A stretch of DNA of 36,970 nucleotides from assembly GCA_023428915.1 (NCBI GenBank), contig JAEYWL010000120.1:1-36970 (forward strand), read 5' to 3'. The notes beneath the pieces were generated by a model. The model was not told where the DNA came from, made no database searches, and saw only the letters and a program-made list of their open reading frames with translations. The stretch comes from Verrucomicrobiota bacterium (GTDB taxonomy: Bacteria > Chlamydiota > Chlamydiia > Chlamydiales > JAEYWL01). The translations under genes were made by a program, and so were the position numbers. Below are positions 17,197 to 25,508 of the stretch, piece after piece. Numbering within the stretch: position 1 is the first letter of the stretch; every line of letters starts with the position of its first letter.

Positions 17197-17225
17197 TTGC
17201 ATACATATTCTTTAATATTTATGCT
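17197..17225 (+). promoter_or_regulatory. Sigma70-type promoter for FHA gene
   Basis: TTGCAT (17197-17202), a 17-base spacer and TATGCT (17220-17225), the same -10 hexamer as the pcnB promoter. The predicted start is about 25 bases ahead of the ATG at 17259; TGGAGTGG precedes the ATG as a possible Shine-Dalgarno. Confidence 0.6.
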
Positions 17226-17258
17226 CCGCTATAGATTTATCTTTGGAGTGGTTTTGCC

Positions 17259-19292
17259 ATGATCAGTGTTACTATTGAGGAAAATACTAAGAAATATACC
17301 CAGAACTTTACAAAAGAAGAACTGTATATCGGTTCTTATGGGGATGAAGTAGATATCCCGCTTTCACAGCCTCAGCTGCGCAATCATCATCTTAAAATTC
17401 AAAAAACCGGAACCGTTTATACCTTAATAAATTTAACCAACGACCCCTTCGTGACGTTGAATGGCCTCCCTTTTGGTAAAAGAAAATTGCAAGAAGGTGA
17501 TATTTTAACCATCCACGACATAAAAATTACTTTCGACAAGTTCGCTGAGTTAGAACCCCACATACACGATGCGTTGGTTCATGAGAACATGACCACCTCC
17601 GAAGAAACTCTACACAACATTGTCTCCACAAAGATTAAAGAAAAAAGCGTTTCAATCAGAGAAGCTTCCCATCAAGACTCGCCGTCTGAAGACCCTCTCA
17701 CTTCAACAGAACAAGAGATTAAACCATCCGAATTAGAAAAAGAGTCCCCTCTTTTTGATTTAGAAGAAGAAGCCGGCATGGAAATGCATGATGATCTCGA
17801 TCCGGAGCAAATCGAAGCCTTGTTGCATGAAGTAGAACAATTTCATTTAGAAGAAGCAAAGAAAGAAGCCCCGGTTGAATCTAAACCTGGCTTCATACCA
17901 ACAGAACCTGAAGCAGAGTTTTATCCGGAACAAACTGAATTAAATGAAACAGAGCCGCAAGAAAAGCAAGAATCGCTTCTTTCAGAACAAAATACACCGC
18001 CGGCACCGGCATCGCCCCCTCCAAACTCTGAAAAGCGTTCTTATGCTTTATGGATTGCAATTGGAATAGCTTTATTGTGTCTTTTTGCAGGTATTTTTTT
18101 AGCAATTTTCAGCGAGCATAAAAGCAAAGAAACCCTGTTAAAGGCTGCAAGAGTGGCTTCCGATACTGCTATGAGCCTATTAAATGCCAAAAACAACCCT
18201 GACAAGCCTCGAGATTGGAATAAACCCAGTTCATTGAGGAGCAATTTAAATCAGGTACTTTCCGCTCGCTACCAGCCTTTCTCGGAAGAAAATGTAAAAG
18301 GCTATCTGGGCATTTCGTCTTATAAACAGGAGATTTATTCAACTCCTGATCTTACCCGCTTTTTGGTAATGCTGCAGCCTTCATCAAGCCCATTTAATCG
18401 GCTTATCCCAAATAAAGCATTGATAGTTGACTCTGAAAACATGGCAATCAGAACCTATGATGACATTACTCCTTTAAGTCGTCTAATAGAAGGCAAAAAC
18501 AACTTTGCAGAAGTGGATCATACTGCTTTAACTGTTTTCTTAGAAAAAGGGCAAGTGCTGCCGCTAGAAGAACTGGCAGAAAATGGAAGATACCCGGAAT
18601 TTATCCCATCTAAAGAATTAGCCCTTATCAATCCTGAAGCCAACAATTATCTATATAATGCTCCGCGTTATTTTAAAATGACCGAACAACTTGTTGATGA
18701 ATTGGCTGAATTGACACAAGCTGAAGATGCGCAACCGGCGGTTGGCGGTTTGATCGAACAAACCAGGACATTAAGCAAGCTGCCCAGCCTCGTATTATAC
18801 ACAAGCCAAGGTGCAGAGACGGCTAAGCAAGCACAAAAAGGATTAGAACTCATTCACTCTTCTAACTTTCCTATCGCTTACCTATTGTTTGATGCCAAAA
18901 CCAGAAAAATTATTGGCAGCGACATACTTGTAGCCCATGAGGAGGCCGTTGTGGAGCCTGATGCTCTTGGAGAGGATAAAGATGAAATCATTGCCTTCGC
19001 CTCGACGTATCCTGAAACACTGAGCCATATTGCCGACCATGCCCCTATACCGAAAGATCTGAGCATGCAAGAAGTGGATCGCATGGAAGCCCTAAAGCCA
19101 ACAGCTGATGCCCTTATCGATCTCATTGCACGCCATACTGTCCGCCCCATGGAAGACTTTTACCATCAACTGAATGCTCTCATGGCTTCCTATGAAAAAG
19201 TGGATAATGAAAAACATGCCGAAATAGAAGAAATTGCCATCATTGAAATCGACCAAGAACTCAATAGCACCCTCTACGATGACTTGGATTAA
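17259..19292 (+). CDS. FHA-domain single-pass membrane protein of unknown function
   Basis: A 677-residue protein in four parts. Residues about 5-95 form a forkhead-associated phosphopeptide-binding domain (IGSYGDEVDIPL, RNHHLKI, LNGLPFGKRKLQEGD). Residues about 96-255 are a very acidic, Glu/Pro-rich linker. Residues about 262-283 are a strongly hydrophobic helix (LWIAIGIALLCLFAGIF). Residues 290-677 form a large domain I do not recognise, ending in an acidic tail. The topology suggests a cytoplasmic FHA sensor and an exported C-terminal part. FHA plus one membrane helix resembles the chlamydial type III secretion ring protein CdsD/SctD, but that family's ring-building repeats are not obvious and no secretion genes are nearby. 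Chlamydiae have Ser/Thr kinases (such as Pkn proteins) that could supply the phosphopeptide. Confidence 0.75.
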   Translation: MISVTIEENTKKYTQNFTKEELYIGSYGDEVDIPLSQPQLRNHHLKIQKTGTVYTLINLTNDPFVTLNGLPFGKRKLQEGDILTIHDIKITFDKFAELEPHIHDALVHENMTTSEETLHNIVSTKIKEKSVSIREASHQDSPSEDPLTSTEQEIKPSELEKESPLFDLEEEAGMEMHDDLDPEQIEALLHEVEQFHLEEAKKEAPVESKPGFIPTEPEAEFYPEQTELNETEPQEKQESLLSEQNTPPAPASPPPNSEKRSYALWIAIGIALLCLFAGIFLAIFSEHKSKETLLKAARVASDTAMSLLNAKNNPDKPRDWNKPSSLRSNLNQVLSARYQPFSEENVKGYLGISSYKQEIYSTPDLTRFLVMLQPSSSPFNRLIPNKALIVDSENMAIRTYDDITPLSRLIEGKNNFAEVDHTALTVFLEKGQVLPLEELAENGRYPEFIPSKELALINPEANNYLYNAPRYFKMTEQLVDELAELTQAEDAQPAVGGLIEQTRTLSKLPSLVLYTSQGAETAKQAQKGLELIHSSNFPIAYLLFDAKTRKIIGSDILVAHEEAVVEPDALGEDKDEIIAFASTYPETLSHIADHAPIPKDLSMQEVDRMEALKPTADALIDLIARHTVRPMEDFYHQLNALMASYEKVDNEKHAEIEEIAIIEIDQELNSTLYDDLD

Positions 19293-19316
19293 GGTCTCTT
19301 TATCGGAATGCCTGAA

Positions 19317-22097
19317 TCAGAGGTTAAGGGCGATACCGGTAGGGGTGTGAGCTTTGGCTAGCTTGGCAGGGGTGCCTTCAAAAATGACCTGGCCGCCTCC
19401 TGGCCCGCCTTCCGGCCCTAATTCGATTACCCAATCAGCTTGCTTGATAATAGGCAAATTATGCTCAATAATTAAAATGGAGTGTCCTCGCTCCCTCAAG
19501 CGTTGTAAAATAGCGGCTAATTTTTCCACATCGTGAAAATGCAACCCGGCTGATGGCTCATCTAATAAATAAAGCGTATGCAATTCAGCTTCTGCAGCTA
19601 AATCAGCGACCAATTTTAAACGCTGGATTTCCCCTCCGGAAAGAGTATTAAAGGCTTGGCCTAATGTCAGATAATCCAGCCCCAGTTCGTTCAACAATTG
19701 CAATTTTCCATTGATTTGCGGGTGATGTTTAAACAGCTCCCAAGCATCTTTTGCTGACAGCTGCAGCACTTCGTAAATATTTAAGCCCTGCCAGGTAACT
19801 TGAAGGGTCTCAAAATTATATTTTTTCCCGCTGCACACTTCGCAGGGGATTTCTAAATCAGGGAAAAACTGCATGGTGATTTTTTGATACCCTAACCCCT
19901 CGCAAGCTTCGCATCTGCCGCCTTTTTTGTTTAAACTAAATGTGGAAGCGGTATATCCACGGGATTTCGCCAATTTAGTTGAGGCAAACAAAGTGCGGAT
20001 TGGGGACATAATTTGAATATAAGTGGCCGGTGTAGAACGCAAAGCAACTCCGGCTTGGCGCTGCTCCACAAGGTTTAACCGTTTGACCGCCTCATAACCC
20101 TGTAAATGCTTTGGGATTTGTCCTCTCTGCAGCCACCCCTGAAGCTCAGAAGCAATGATATCAAAAGCCAAAGTCGATTTGCCCGACCCGGAAACCCCGC
20201 AAAGCGCCGCCAGGCAGCCTAATGGTATTTCTACAGTGACGCCTTTAAGATTGTGCAAAGCCGCATCAGCTACAGTTAAGCTTCCGCTGCTTTTCTTTAC
20301 TTTAGGTTTTGCTAAACTCTTTTTCCCATTCAGCCAAGCAGCTGACAAGCTTGCTTTATCCTGTAAAAGCTCTTTATAACTGCCTTCAAAGAGAATACGG
20401 CCGCCATGCACGCCAGCGCCAGGGCCTATTTCTATAATTCTATCGGCGCGTTGGATAAGCTGCGGGTTATGCTCCACCAATAATATGCTATTTCCCCTGT
20501 CTTTTAACTCCTCAAGCACATCGGCTAATTGCCGGATTTCGCGGGCGTGCAATCCAAGGGAAGGTTCATCCAAAATGTAAATTACTCCGCTGAGATGCGC
20601 GCCAAGAAGCGCCGCTAACTGCACCCTTTGCGCCTCCCCTTCGCTTAAAGTACCGGCTGGCCTGCTGAGTTCTAAATAATTTAGTCCCGCCTTCATTAAA
20701 AAATCTAGGCGTGAAATAATTTCAGGAAGGATTTCTGCTGCAATAGCCAGCTCTTTGGAGGCAAAGGGCGCCTGAAGCAGAAATGCTTTCAGATCTTGAA
20801 TGGAGAGGCTGCAGAGCTGGAAAATATTCTTTCCATTTATAAAGCAATATAAAGCCTCCTGCTTAAGGCCCGCTCCGCGGCAAACTTGGCACGGCGTCCA
20901 CCCAACCCAATCCAAGGTCAAGGCCCGGCTTTTATCTCCCCTTTCCTGTAAATCGCTTTCCACTAACGTATAAATGCCTGGCCAGCGGGTAGAGACTTTT
21001 CTGGCCTCTCCATCAATATCTGTTAAGATGTCCAAGGGATTATCAGAACCAGACAACACCAGTTCAAGCCCCTCCTCTGTTATTTCATATGGCAGCTGCT
21101 TTTCATCAATTTCTTGCTGCCTGCAAAATTGCTCCCATAAAGTATTTACTAGCGTTCTTTTCCTTCTGCCCAGCAAGTCAAAAATCTCTTCCGCCTGCTG
21201 CACCAGCGGCTGCTCTTCATTCCAGGAAAATCTCTCCCTAATAACTTTTTCCTGCCCCCCCTTGCCAAAGCAAGCTGGACAGGCCCCTCTTGCAGATGTT
21301 GTTTTAAAATCCTCCGGCTCTAAAGGATAAAAAGAATACCCCGTCTCTGGGCAGACATAGACTTCAGTAAACAGCCTATAATTTTCTTCCCTGCCGACTT
21401 GCAATTTAAGGATACCTTTGGCAAGGTCTAATGCCGTAGCAATGGAGCTGCTGAGGCGGTCCCGCACACCTTCTTTTATCTCCAGCCTATCTACAACGAC
21501 TTCTAAGGACTCGGCCTGTAGTTCTGCTGTTTCGCCAATTTCAAGTTCTTGTCCCTGTATGCGTATACGCACAAAGCCTTGCATTTGTAAACGCTGGACC
21601 GCTTGAGCGGCAGTTTCTTGATCCAGTTTGATAGGCGCTATCAGCTGAATTTTAGTCCCTGCCGGATATTCCCTTAAAATGGACTCGGCAATTACCTGGC
21701 GTGTCTGCCTGGATAACGGCTGTCCTGAAAAAGGAGAATGCTGCATACCAGTTTTAGCGTACAATAAAGCCAGGAAATCATAAATATCGGTATAGGCTCC
21801 TACTGTAACTCTTGAGTAAATTTGCCTGCGGTTTTGCTTGATAGCCAAACAAGGGGAAAGCCCTTCAATACTATCAGCATCAGCCTTAGGCAATTGCTTG
21901 ATTAACCCTCTAATCTCCGGGGAAAGGTATTCTAAATACCTTCTTTGCCCTTCAGAATAAATCGTATCAAATGCCAGCGAGGATTTTCCTGAACCGCTGA
22001 CGCCGATAAACACCACTAGTTTGTTTTTTGGGATTTCCAAACTAATGTGCTGCAAATTGTGTTGGCGGGCACCTTTAATGCTGATACGATCTTTCAT
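19317..22097 (-). CDS. uvrA: UvrA-type excinuclease ATPase, single-length variant
   Basis: A nucleotide-excision-repair damage sensor of 926 residues with two ABC ATPase modules: Walker A GVSGSGKSSLAFD near 33 and GVSGSGKSTLAFD near 638. The UvrB-binding insert is present (MQGFVRIRIQG, VVVDRLEIKEGVRDRL). The second zinc finger is intact (CEAC near 728, CEVC near 752). Oddities are a first signature of LSEGEAQR near 480 instead of LSGGEAQR, and a first zinc site missing one pair (CPET near 249, then CPAC near 272). In C. trachomatis UvrA is a double-length protein of about 1790 residues (from memory); this gene resembles one half of it, so a second uvrA may lie elsewhere. Its start overlaps the cutA stop by four bases. 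Confidence 0.88.
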   Translation of the reverse strand: MKDRISIKGARQHNLQHISLEIPKNKLVVFIGVSGSGKSSLAFDTIYSEGQRRYLEYLSPEIRGLIKQLPKADADSIEGLSPCLAIKQNRRQIYSRVTVGAYTDIYDFLALLYAKTGMQHSPFSGQPLSRQTRQVIAESILREYPAGTKIQLIAPIKLDQETAAQAVQRLQMQGFVRIRIQGQELEIGETAELQAESLEVVVDRLEIKEGVRDRLSSSIATALDLAKGILKLQVGREENYRLFTEVYVCPETGYSFYPLEPEDFKTTSARGACPACFGKGGQEKVIRERFSWNEEQPLVQQAEEIFDLLGRRKRTLVNTLWEQFCRQQEIDEKQLPYEITEEGLELVLSGSDNPLDILTDIDGEARKVSTRWPGIYTLVESDLQERGDKSRALTLDWVGWTPCQVCRGAGLKQEALYCFINGKNIFQLCSLSIQDLKAFLLQAPFASKELAIAAEILPEIISRLDFLMKAGLNYLELSRPAGTLSEGEAQRVQLAALLGAHLSGVIYILDEPSLGLHAREIRQLADVLEELKDRGNSILLVEHNPQLIQRADRIIEIGPGAGVHGGRILFEGSYKELLQDKASLSAAWLNGKKSLAKPKVKKSSGSLTVADAALHNLKGVTVEIPLGCLAALCGVSGSGKSTLAFDIIASELQGWLQRGQIPKHLQGYEAVKRLNLVEQRQAGVALRSTPATYIQIMSPIRTLFASTKLAKSRGYTASTFSLNKKGGRCEACEGLGYQKITMQFFPDLEIPCEVCSGKKYNFETLQVTWQGLNIYEVLQLSAKDAWELFKHHPQINGKLQLLNELGLDYLTLGQAFNTLSGGEIQRLKLVADLAAEAELHTLYLLDEPSAGLHFHDVEKLAAILQRLRERGHSILIIEHNLPIIKQADWVIELGPEGGPGGGQVIFEGTPAKLAKAHTPTGIALNL

Positions 22098-22471
22098 TGA
22101 GGGGAATCAATTTCCATCGTTTTAGTCGTATACTCCCCATGTTCCCTGGCTGAAGCAGGCGTGCTTTCTTCAAGCCACTTGAGATAAGCTTCATTGCCGC
22201 CATCAATAATCCTGTAAGTAATTTCAGGAACTTGATAGCTGCAATTGTCTTCAATCGCTTTCTTCACTGCCGCATAACAATCCAATTGAGTTTTGATGGC
22301 GATTTTACTTTCCTGGGCAGTTTCCAATTTATTATCCCACATGTAGATCGACTCTACCCAAGGGATAATCTGCGCACAGGCAGCCAAACGTTCTTGAATG
22401 AGGAAGCGGCATACTTTACGCGCTTCGTCAATACTGCCTGATGTCCAATGTATTTCTATAAATTGACTCAT
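22094..22471 (-). CDS. cutA: CutA1-family divalent-cation tolerance protein
   Basis: A 125-residue protein matching the small trimeric CutA1 family. The N-terminal half has SIDEARKVCRFLIQERLAACAQI followed by VESIYMWDNKLE, and the C-terminal half has SYQVPEITYRIIDGGNEAYLKWL, all characteristic blocks. The family is linked to copper/divalent-metal tolerance, though its biochemical role is unclear. It is embedded in a chain of overlapping genes (ATGA with the peptidase upstream and with uvrA downstream), so it is co-translated with them. Confidence 0.9.
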   Translation of the reverse strand: MSQFIEIHWTSGSIDEARKVCRFLIQERLAACAQIIPWVESIYMWDNKLETAQESKIAIKTQLDCYAAVKKAIEDNCSYQVPEITYRIIDGGNEAYLKWLEESTPASAREHGEYTTKTMEIDSPQ

Positions 22472-23826
22472 GAAGGTATCTCCCGGATAAGTTCAAATGC
22501 CCTTTTCATACTTTTGATGCCTTTTTCCAGCCTGCTTAACGCAAAATGCTCGTTTGGAGAATGAATTTGATCAGTTGCCAAGCCTAGCCCTACCATAACC
22601 AGTTCTGCACCGGAAGCCTGTTTAAGTGCAGCTGTGACTGGAATAGAGCCTCCCTCTAACACACAAGCAGCCTCTACTCCAAAAACCTCGCTATAAGCTT
22701 TTTTAAATGCCTGGACAATTGGCGAGCCGGGGCTGGCATTTACTGCCGAACCGCCGCCTTCCAATCTTTCTACTGTAAAAGTAATGCCCGGTATTTTCAA
22801 AGCTTGCAAGTGGGTAGTTACTAGCTTAACAATATGTTCCGGATCCTGGTTTGCCGCTAATCTGCAAGAAAACTTGGCTGAGGCTTTAGCAGGAATGACG
22901 GTTTTAAAGCCTATGCCGGTATACCCTCCGGTAATGCCATTTAATTCTAGAGTGGGACGCAGCCAAACTCTTTCCAGCGGCTTATATCCTAACTCTCCTC
23001 CTGAAGGGGTAGCGCCAAAGTCATGCTCATACTGCTGCTCGTTAAAATCTAGAGCGATAGCCGCCAATTCCTCTTGGCTGAAGGATTTTACCTGATCATA
23101 AAACCCGGGAATAGCTACTTTGCCTTGCTCATCGTGCAACTCGGATAACACTTGCACTAAGGCTTGAATAGGATTTTTAACTAAGCCGCCATGGCTGCCG
23201 GAATGCAAGTCCATTTTTGGCCCCTCAGCAATTAACTCAAAAGCTACTATTCCTCTACAGCCTAAAGTTACTGCAGGAGTGTTTGCATCCTTCATGCCCA
23301 GGTCAACAATGGCCAAATAATCGGCCTGCAATTGTTCCGGCCGCTTTTTTAGCTCTCCAAGCAACCCAGCGCTGCCGCACTCCTCTTCGCCTTCTATGCA
23401 AAATTTTATGTTGATCGGCAGTTTTCCGGTTTCCTTGAGAAGCTGTCTGACGGCTTCTAAAGTGTAAAAACATTGCCCTTTATTATCCTGAGCCCCCCTA
23501 GCATAAATATTGCCATTTTTAATAACCGGTTCAAAGGGAGGTGAATCCCATAATTCTAAGGGATCGACTGGCTGCACATCATAATGACAGTAAAGAAGCA
23601 ATGTCGGCCTATCCTTGCCGGCTTTATCCCATGAAGCAAAAACAACAGGGGCTCCAGAGGTTTGCCATATATCAACTGAAAATCCCATATGCCTCAGCTC
23701 TTCAGCCACCCAATCCGCACAGTTATGGATCGCTTCTTTATAATCTGGATCGGCACTAATGCTTGGGATTTTTAAAAAGGTAATAAACTTCTGCAGACAA
23801 TTTTCATCAATTGTATCAGCACTCAT
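22468..23826 (-). CDS. M20-family metallopeptidase (dipeptidase)
   Basis: A 452-residue cytoplasmic zinc peptidase of the M20 (DapE/ArgE/CPG2, CNDP-like) family. Metal-ligand motifs are visible in order: YCHYDVQPVDP near residue 78, RGAQDNKGQ near 111, EGEEECGSAG near 144, VDLGMKD near 173 and a C-terminal His in DQIHSPNEHF near 426. The length and the RGAQDNKGQ form point to a dipeptidase rather than DapE. It could recycle host- or murein-derived dipeptides, which would fit its location directly after ftsQ, but that is inference. It overlaps ftsQ and cutA by four bases each. Confidence 0.88.
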   Translation of the reverse strand: MSADTIDENCLQKFITFLKIPSISADPDYKEAIHNCADWVAEELRHMGFSVDIWQTSGAPVVFASWDKAGKDRPTLLLYCHYDVQPVDPLELWDSPPFEPVIKNGNIYARGAQDNKGQCFYTLEAVRQLLKETGKLPINIKFCIEGEEECGSAGLLGELKKRPEQLQADYLAIVDLGMKDANTPAVTLGCRGIVAFELIAEGPKMDLHSGSHGGLVKNPIQALVQVLSELHDEQGKVAIPGFYDQVKSFSQEELAAIALDFNEQQYEHDFGATPSGGELGYKPLERVWLRPTLELNGITGGYTGIGFKTVIPAKASAKFSCRLAANQDPEHIVKLVTTHLQALKIPGITFTVERLEGGGSAVNASPGSPIVQAFKKAYSEVFGVEAACVLEGGSIPVTAALKQASGAELVMVGLGLATDQIHSPNEHFALSRLEKGIKSMKRAFELIREIPS

Positions 23827-24686
23827 GGCGCCTCCTTCTTTACTGAAATATAGGCTAACTGTGGTATTCGCAGATCTATAATTAGAGAGTTTTCAGAATA
23901 CAGTCTCTCTGATTGCAGAGATTTTTGCAATTTTTGGTAATTGTGCAAACTTTCCGGCAGTTGATCCGGCGAAAATCGTAAGAAATGCTCTTGAGCTGCA
24001 GCGTTTTTAGCTAACTGAACGATAATTTGCCTCTGCCCAAAGCTCAAGGCATTCTGTTTAGAAAAATCCACCCTGCTAATTTTCCAACCGTCTATTTCCA
24101 AAACTTTAATTACTTCCAATAATTGAAGATTTTGCTTAGCTTCTTGTTTAAATTCTAGGCTTGCTACATAGGAATAGTCTCCCCTCGGCAAATCAAAATA
24201 GACTTTAGGTAAATTGCGTCCTTTATAAAATGGCAAGTAAGGAAATACTTCGCCAAATTGGTCAATCGCCTGATTTTCATAGTTTTCCAGCAAGGCTACG
24301 GGTTCGCGAACTTCGTAGGCAACCCAAAGGTATCCTGGCTTAACTCTATCGATTTCTGCATATTTAATGTGGAAAGAATTTTGCAGTTTTTCCAGCGCTT
24401 CTTTTGTTTGAAAGCGATAGATATTGACGGGTTTATCAACGCTAAGTTCTAGAAGTTCTGCAATATAGCTGCCGGGCAGTTTTTCATTGCCTATCGGCTG
24501 CAAAAGAAGTCCGGTAATCAAGAAGCTCTCGCTTCGATTTCTTTGACTTACGAAGTGCACATAGTAATACCAGCCTAACGATAAAGAACCAGTTACCACA
24601 ATAATGGAAAACAAGATCCATAATGCGGCTTGAAATAAGGTGAAACCATTCTCCTCTTTTACGCGATACTCTGGCTTAATGATCAT
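23823..24686 (-). CDS. ftsQ: Cell division protein FtsQ/DivIB
   Basis: A 287-residue bitopic protein: short cytoplasmic N-terminus, one membrane helix at about 20-42 (LWILFSIIVVTGSLSLGWYYY), then a POTRA-like segment (residues about 55-130) with TKEALEKLQNSFHIKYAEIDRVKPG-type spacing written here in two parts. The C-terminal FtsQ domain ends in the typical IDLRIPQLAY beta-strand motif. It recruits FtsB/FtsL-type partners and septal wall enzymes. FtsQ is divergent in Chlamydiota, and identification rests on topology, the C-terminal motif and position after murC, as in C. trachomatis (from memory). Its ATG overlaps the NYN-gene stop by four bases, coupling its expression to that gene. Confidence 0.82.
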   Translation of the reverse strand: MIIKPEYRVKEENGFTLFQAALWILFSIIVVTGSLSLGWYYYVHFVSQRNRSESFLITGLLLQPIGNEKLPGSYIAELLELSVDKPVNIYRFQTKEALEKLQNSFHIKYAEIDRVKPGYLWVAYEVREPVALLENYENQAIDQFGEVFPYLPFYKGRNLPKVYFDLPRGDYSYVASLEFKQEAKQNLQLLEVIKVLEIDGWKISRVDFSKQNALSFGQRQIIVQLAKNAAAQEHFLRFSPDQLPESLHNYQKLQKSLQSERLYSENSLIIDLRIPQLAYISVKKEAP

Positions 24687-25309
24687 GCTTTATATTCTAT
24701 AGGACGAGAAACAACAATATTTCCACCGGCATCATAAATGATTTCCGGGAAGAGACATCTTTCAAGATGCTTGACTGTAATTTTTGCTTTTTCCGAAGAT
24801 GCTTTAATTAACTCATTACTATGCGTATAATGTGGGGGTACAATTGTGGTAAATAGCTTTTGCGGGAAATTTTTACGAACCATATGAATAGCTGGTGCTA
24901 AGTCTGAGTCGTTGGAAATAAGAAACGCATGATCAAACTTATTTTTATAAGCCAAATCAAGCATCGCAAGAGCAATATTTACATCAGTCTCTTTTTCTTC
25001 ATGTCCGCACCACATGTGTTTACATTGAGGACATTTCCTATCTTTTTTCTTGAATTTTCCTAAAACAGTGCTGACTTTAGAAGAGACAAGTGCTTTCACA
25101 TATTGAATATGCCGTTTTTTAGACTGAGGAAGCCAATCTGCATAGGCAGAAAAATAAATAACATCCACTAATTCTTGAGATTTTGGACGAATAAATACTG
25201 AAGACAAAGACCATAGATTTAGCCATTTTAAATGAGGAGCATTTAGTCGATTGATCGCATGGTAAAGATTGAATCCATCGATAAAACAGATAACTCGCTG
25301 CTGATTCAT
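24683..25309 (-). CDS. NYN-domain (LabA/DUF88-like) putative RNase
   Basis: A 208-residue PIN-like nuclease-fold protein of the NYN family. Acidic metal-site residues are visible: D11 in CFIDGFN, D109 in ETDVNIALAMLDLA, and D134/D136 in LISNDSDLAPAI. A probable zinc knuckle is inserted before the second acidic strand (C93, C96, C101, H103 in CPQCKHMWCGH). NYN proteins are generally RNases or RNA-processing factors. GAGG five bases ahead of the ATG is a good Shine-Dalgarno, placed directly after a double-hairpin leader. It is the first gene of a five-gene chain with ATGA overlaps (ftsQ, M20 peptidase, cutA, uvrA). An RNase beside its own structured leader makes autoregulation conceivable, but that is inference. 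I do not recall this gene at this position in Chlamydia. Confidence 0.85.
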   Translation of the reverse strand: MNQQRVICFIDGFNLYHAINRLNAPHLKWLNLWSLSSVFIRPKSQELVDVIYFSAYADWLPQSKKRHIQYVKALVSSKVSTVLGKFKKKDRKCPQCKHMWCGHEEKETDVNIALAMLDLAYKNKFDHAFLISNDSDLAPAIHMVRKNFPQKLFTTIVPPHYTHSNELIKASSEKAKITVKHLERCLFPEIIYDAGGNIVVSRPIEYKA

Positions 25310-25310
25310 T

Positions 25311-25377
25311 AGGCCTCAAAAAGAAACCACGGGCCTGAACCCGTGGCCTTCGCATGGCTAGGCCATGCGGGATGATA
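25311..25377 (-). promoter_or_regulatory. Structured 5' leader: two tandem perfect hairpins, T-tract, Shine-Dalgarno
   Basis: In the direction of transcription: hairpin 1 CGCATGGC-CTA-GCCATGCG (25369-25351, 8-bp perfect stem, three-base loop), spacer AAGG, hairpin 2 CCACGGG-TTCAGG-CCCGTGG (25346-25327, 7-bp perfect stem), TTTCTTTTT, then GAGG and the NYN-gene ATG at 25309. Hairpin 2 plus T-tract looks like an intrinsic terminator, yet it abuts the Shine-Dalgarno, leaving no room for a promoter after it. AGGCC in the spacer can also pair with GGCCT overlapping the Shine-Dalgarno, so alternative structures are possible. This could be an attenuator, a binding site or an RNase substrate. Confidence 0.7.
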
Positions 25378-25383
25378 TTTTAT

Positions 25384-25413
25384 ATATTAACAGTCTTCTT
25401 ATTTTTTAATCAA
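25384..25413 (-). promoter_or_regulatory. Promoter candidate for NYN-ftsQ-uvrA operon
   Basis: On the minus strand TTGATT (25413-25408), an 18-base spacer and TAATAT (25389-25384). The predicted transcription start, near 25377, is just before the first leader hairpin. The 25414-25508 stretch upstream, after murC, is AT-rich with no gene. Confidence 0.55.
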
Positions 25414-25508
25414 ACAATGTTTTGCCTTCTATTCTTATATATCTTGCTTTCTAAATCCAGGATATCTTTGATTTAATTTATAATATTTGATTAAGTTAAA
25501 GCTTTTGT

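Larger units (their letters stand above)
16753..17258. other. Divergent intergenic region uhpC / FHA gene
   Basis: About 506 bases with no open reading frame of note. It carries the palindromic element at 16883-16973 and the FHA-gene promoter at 17197-17225. The uhpC promoter should be in the part nearest 16752, but I could not pick one confidently; a TTGCAT on the minus strand falls inside the palindrome arm. Confidence 0.6.

Noticed and set aside
25327..25369. Double hairpin as simply the murC-operon terminator
   Set aside because: It lies 140 bases after the murC stop and directly against the NYN Shine-Dalgarno, with a promoter just upstream of it and none after it; a leader role fits better, though termination of murC transcripts may also occur.
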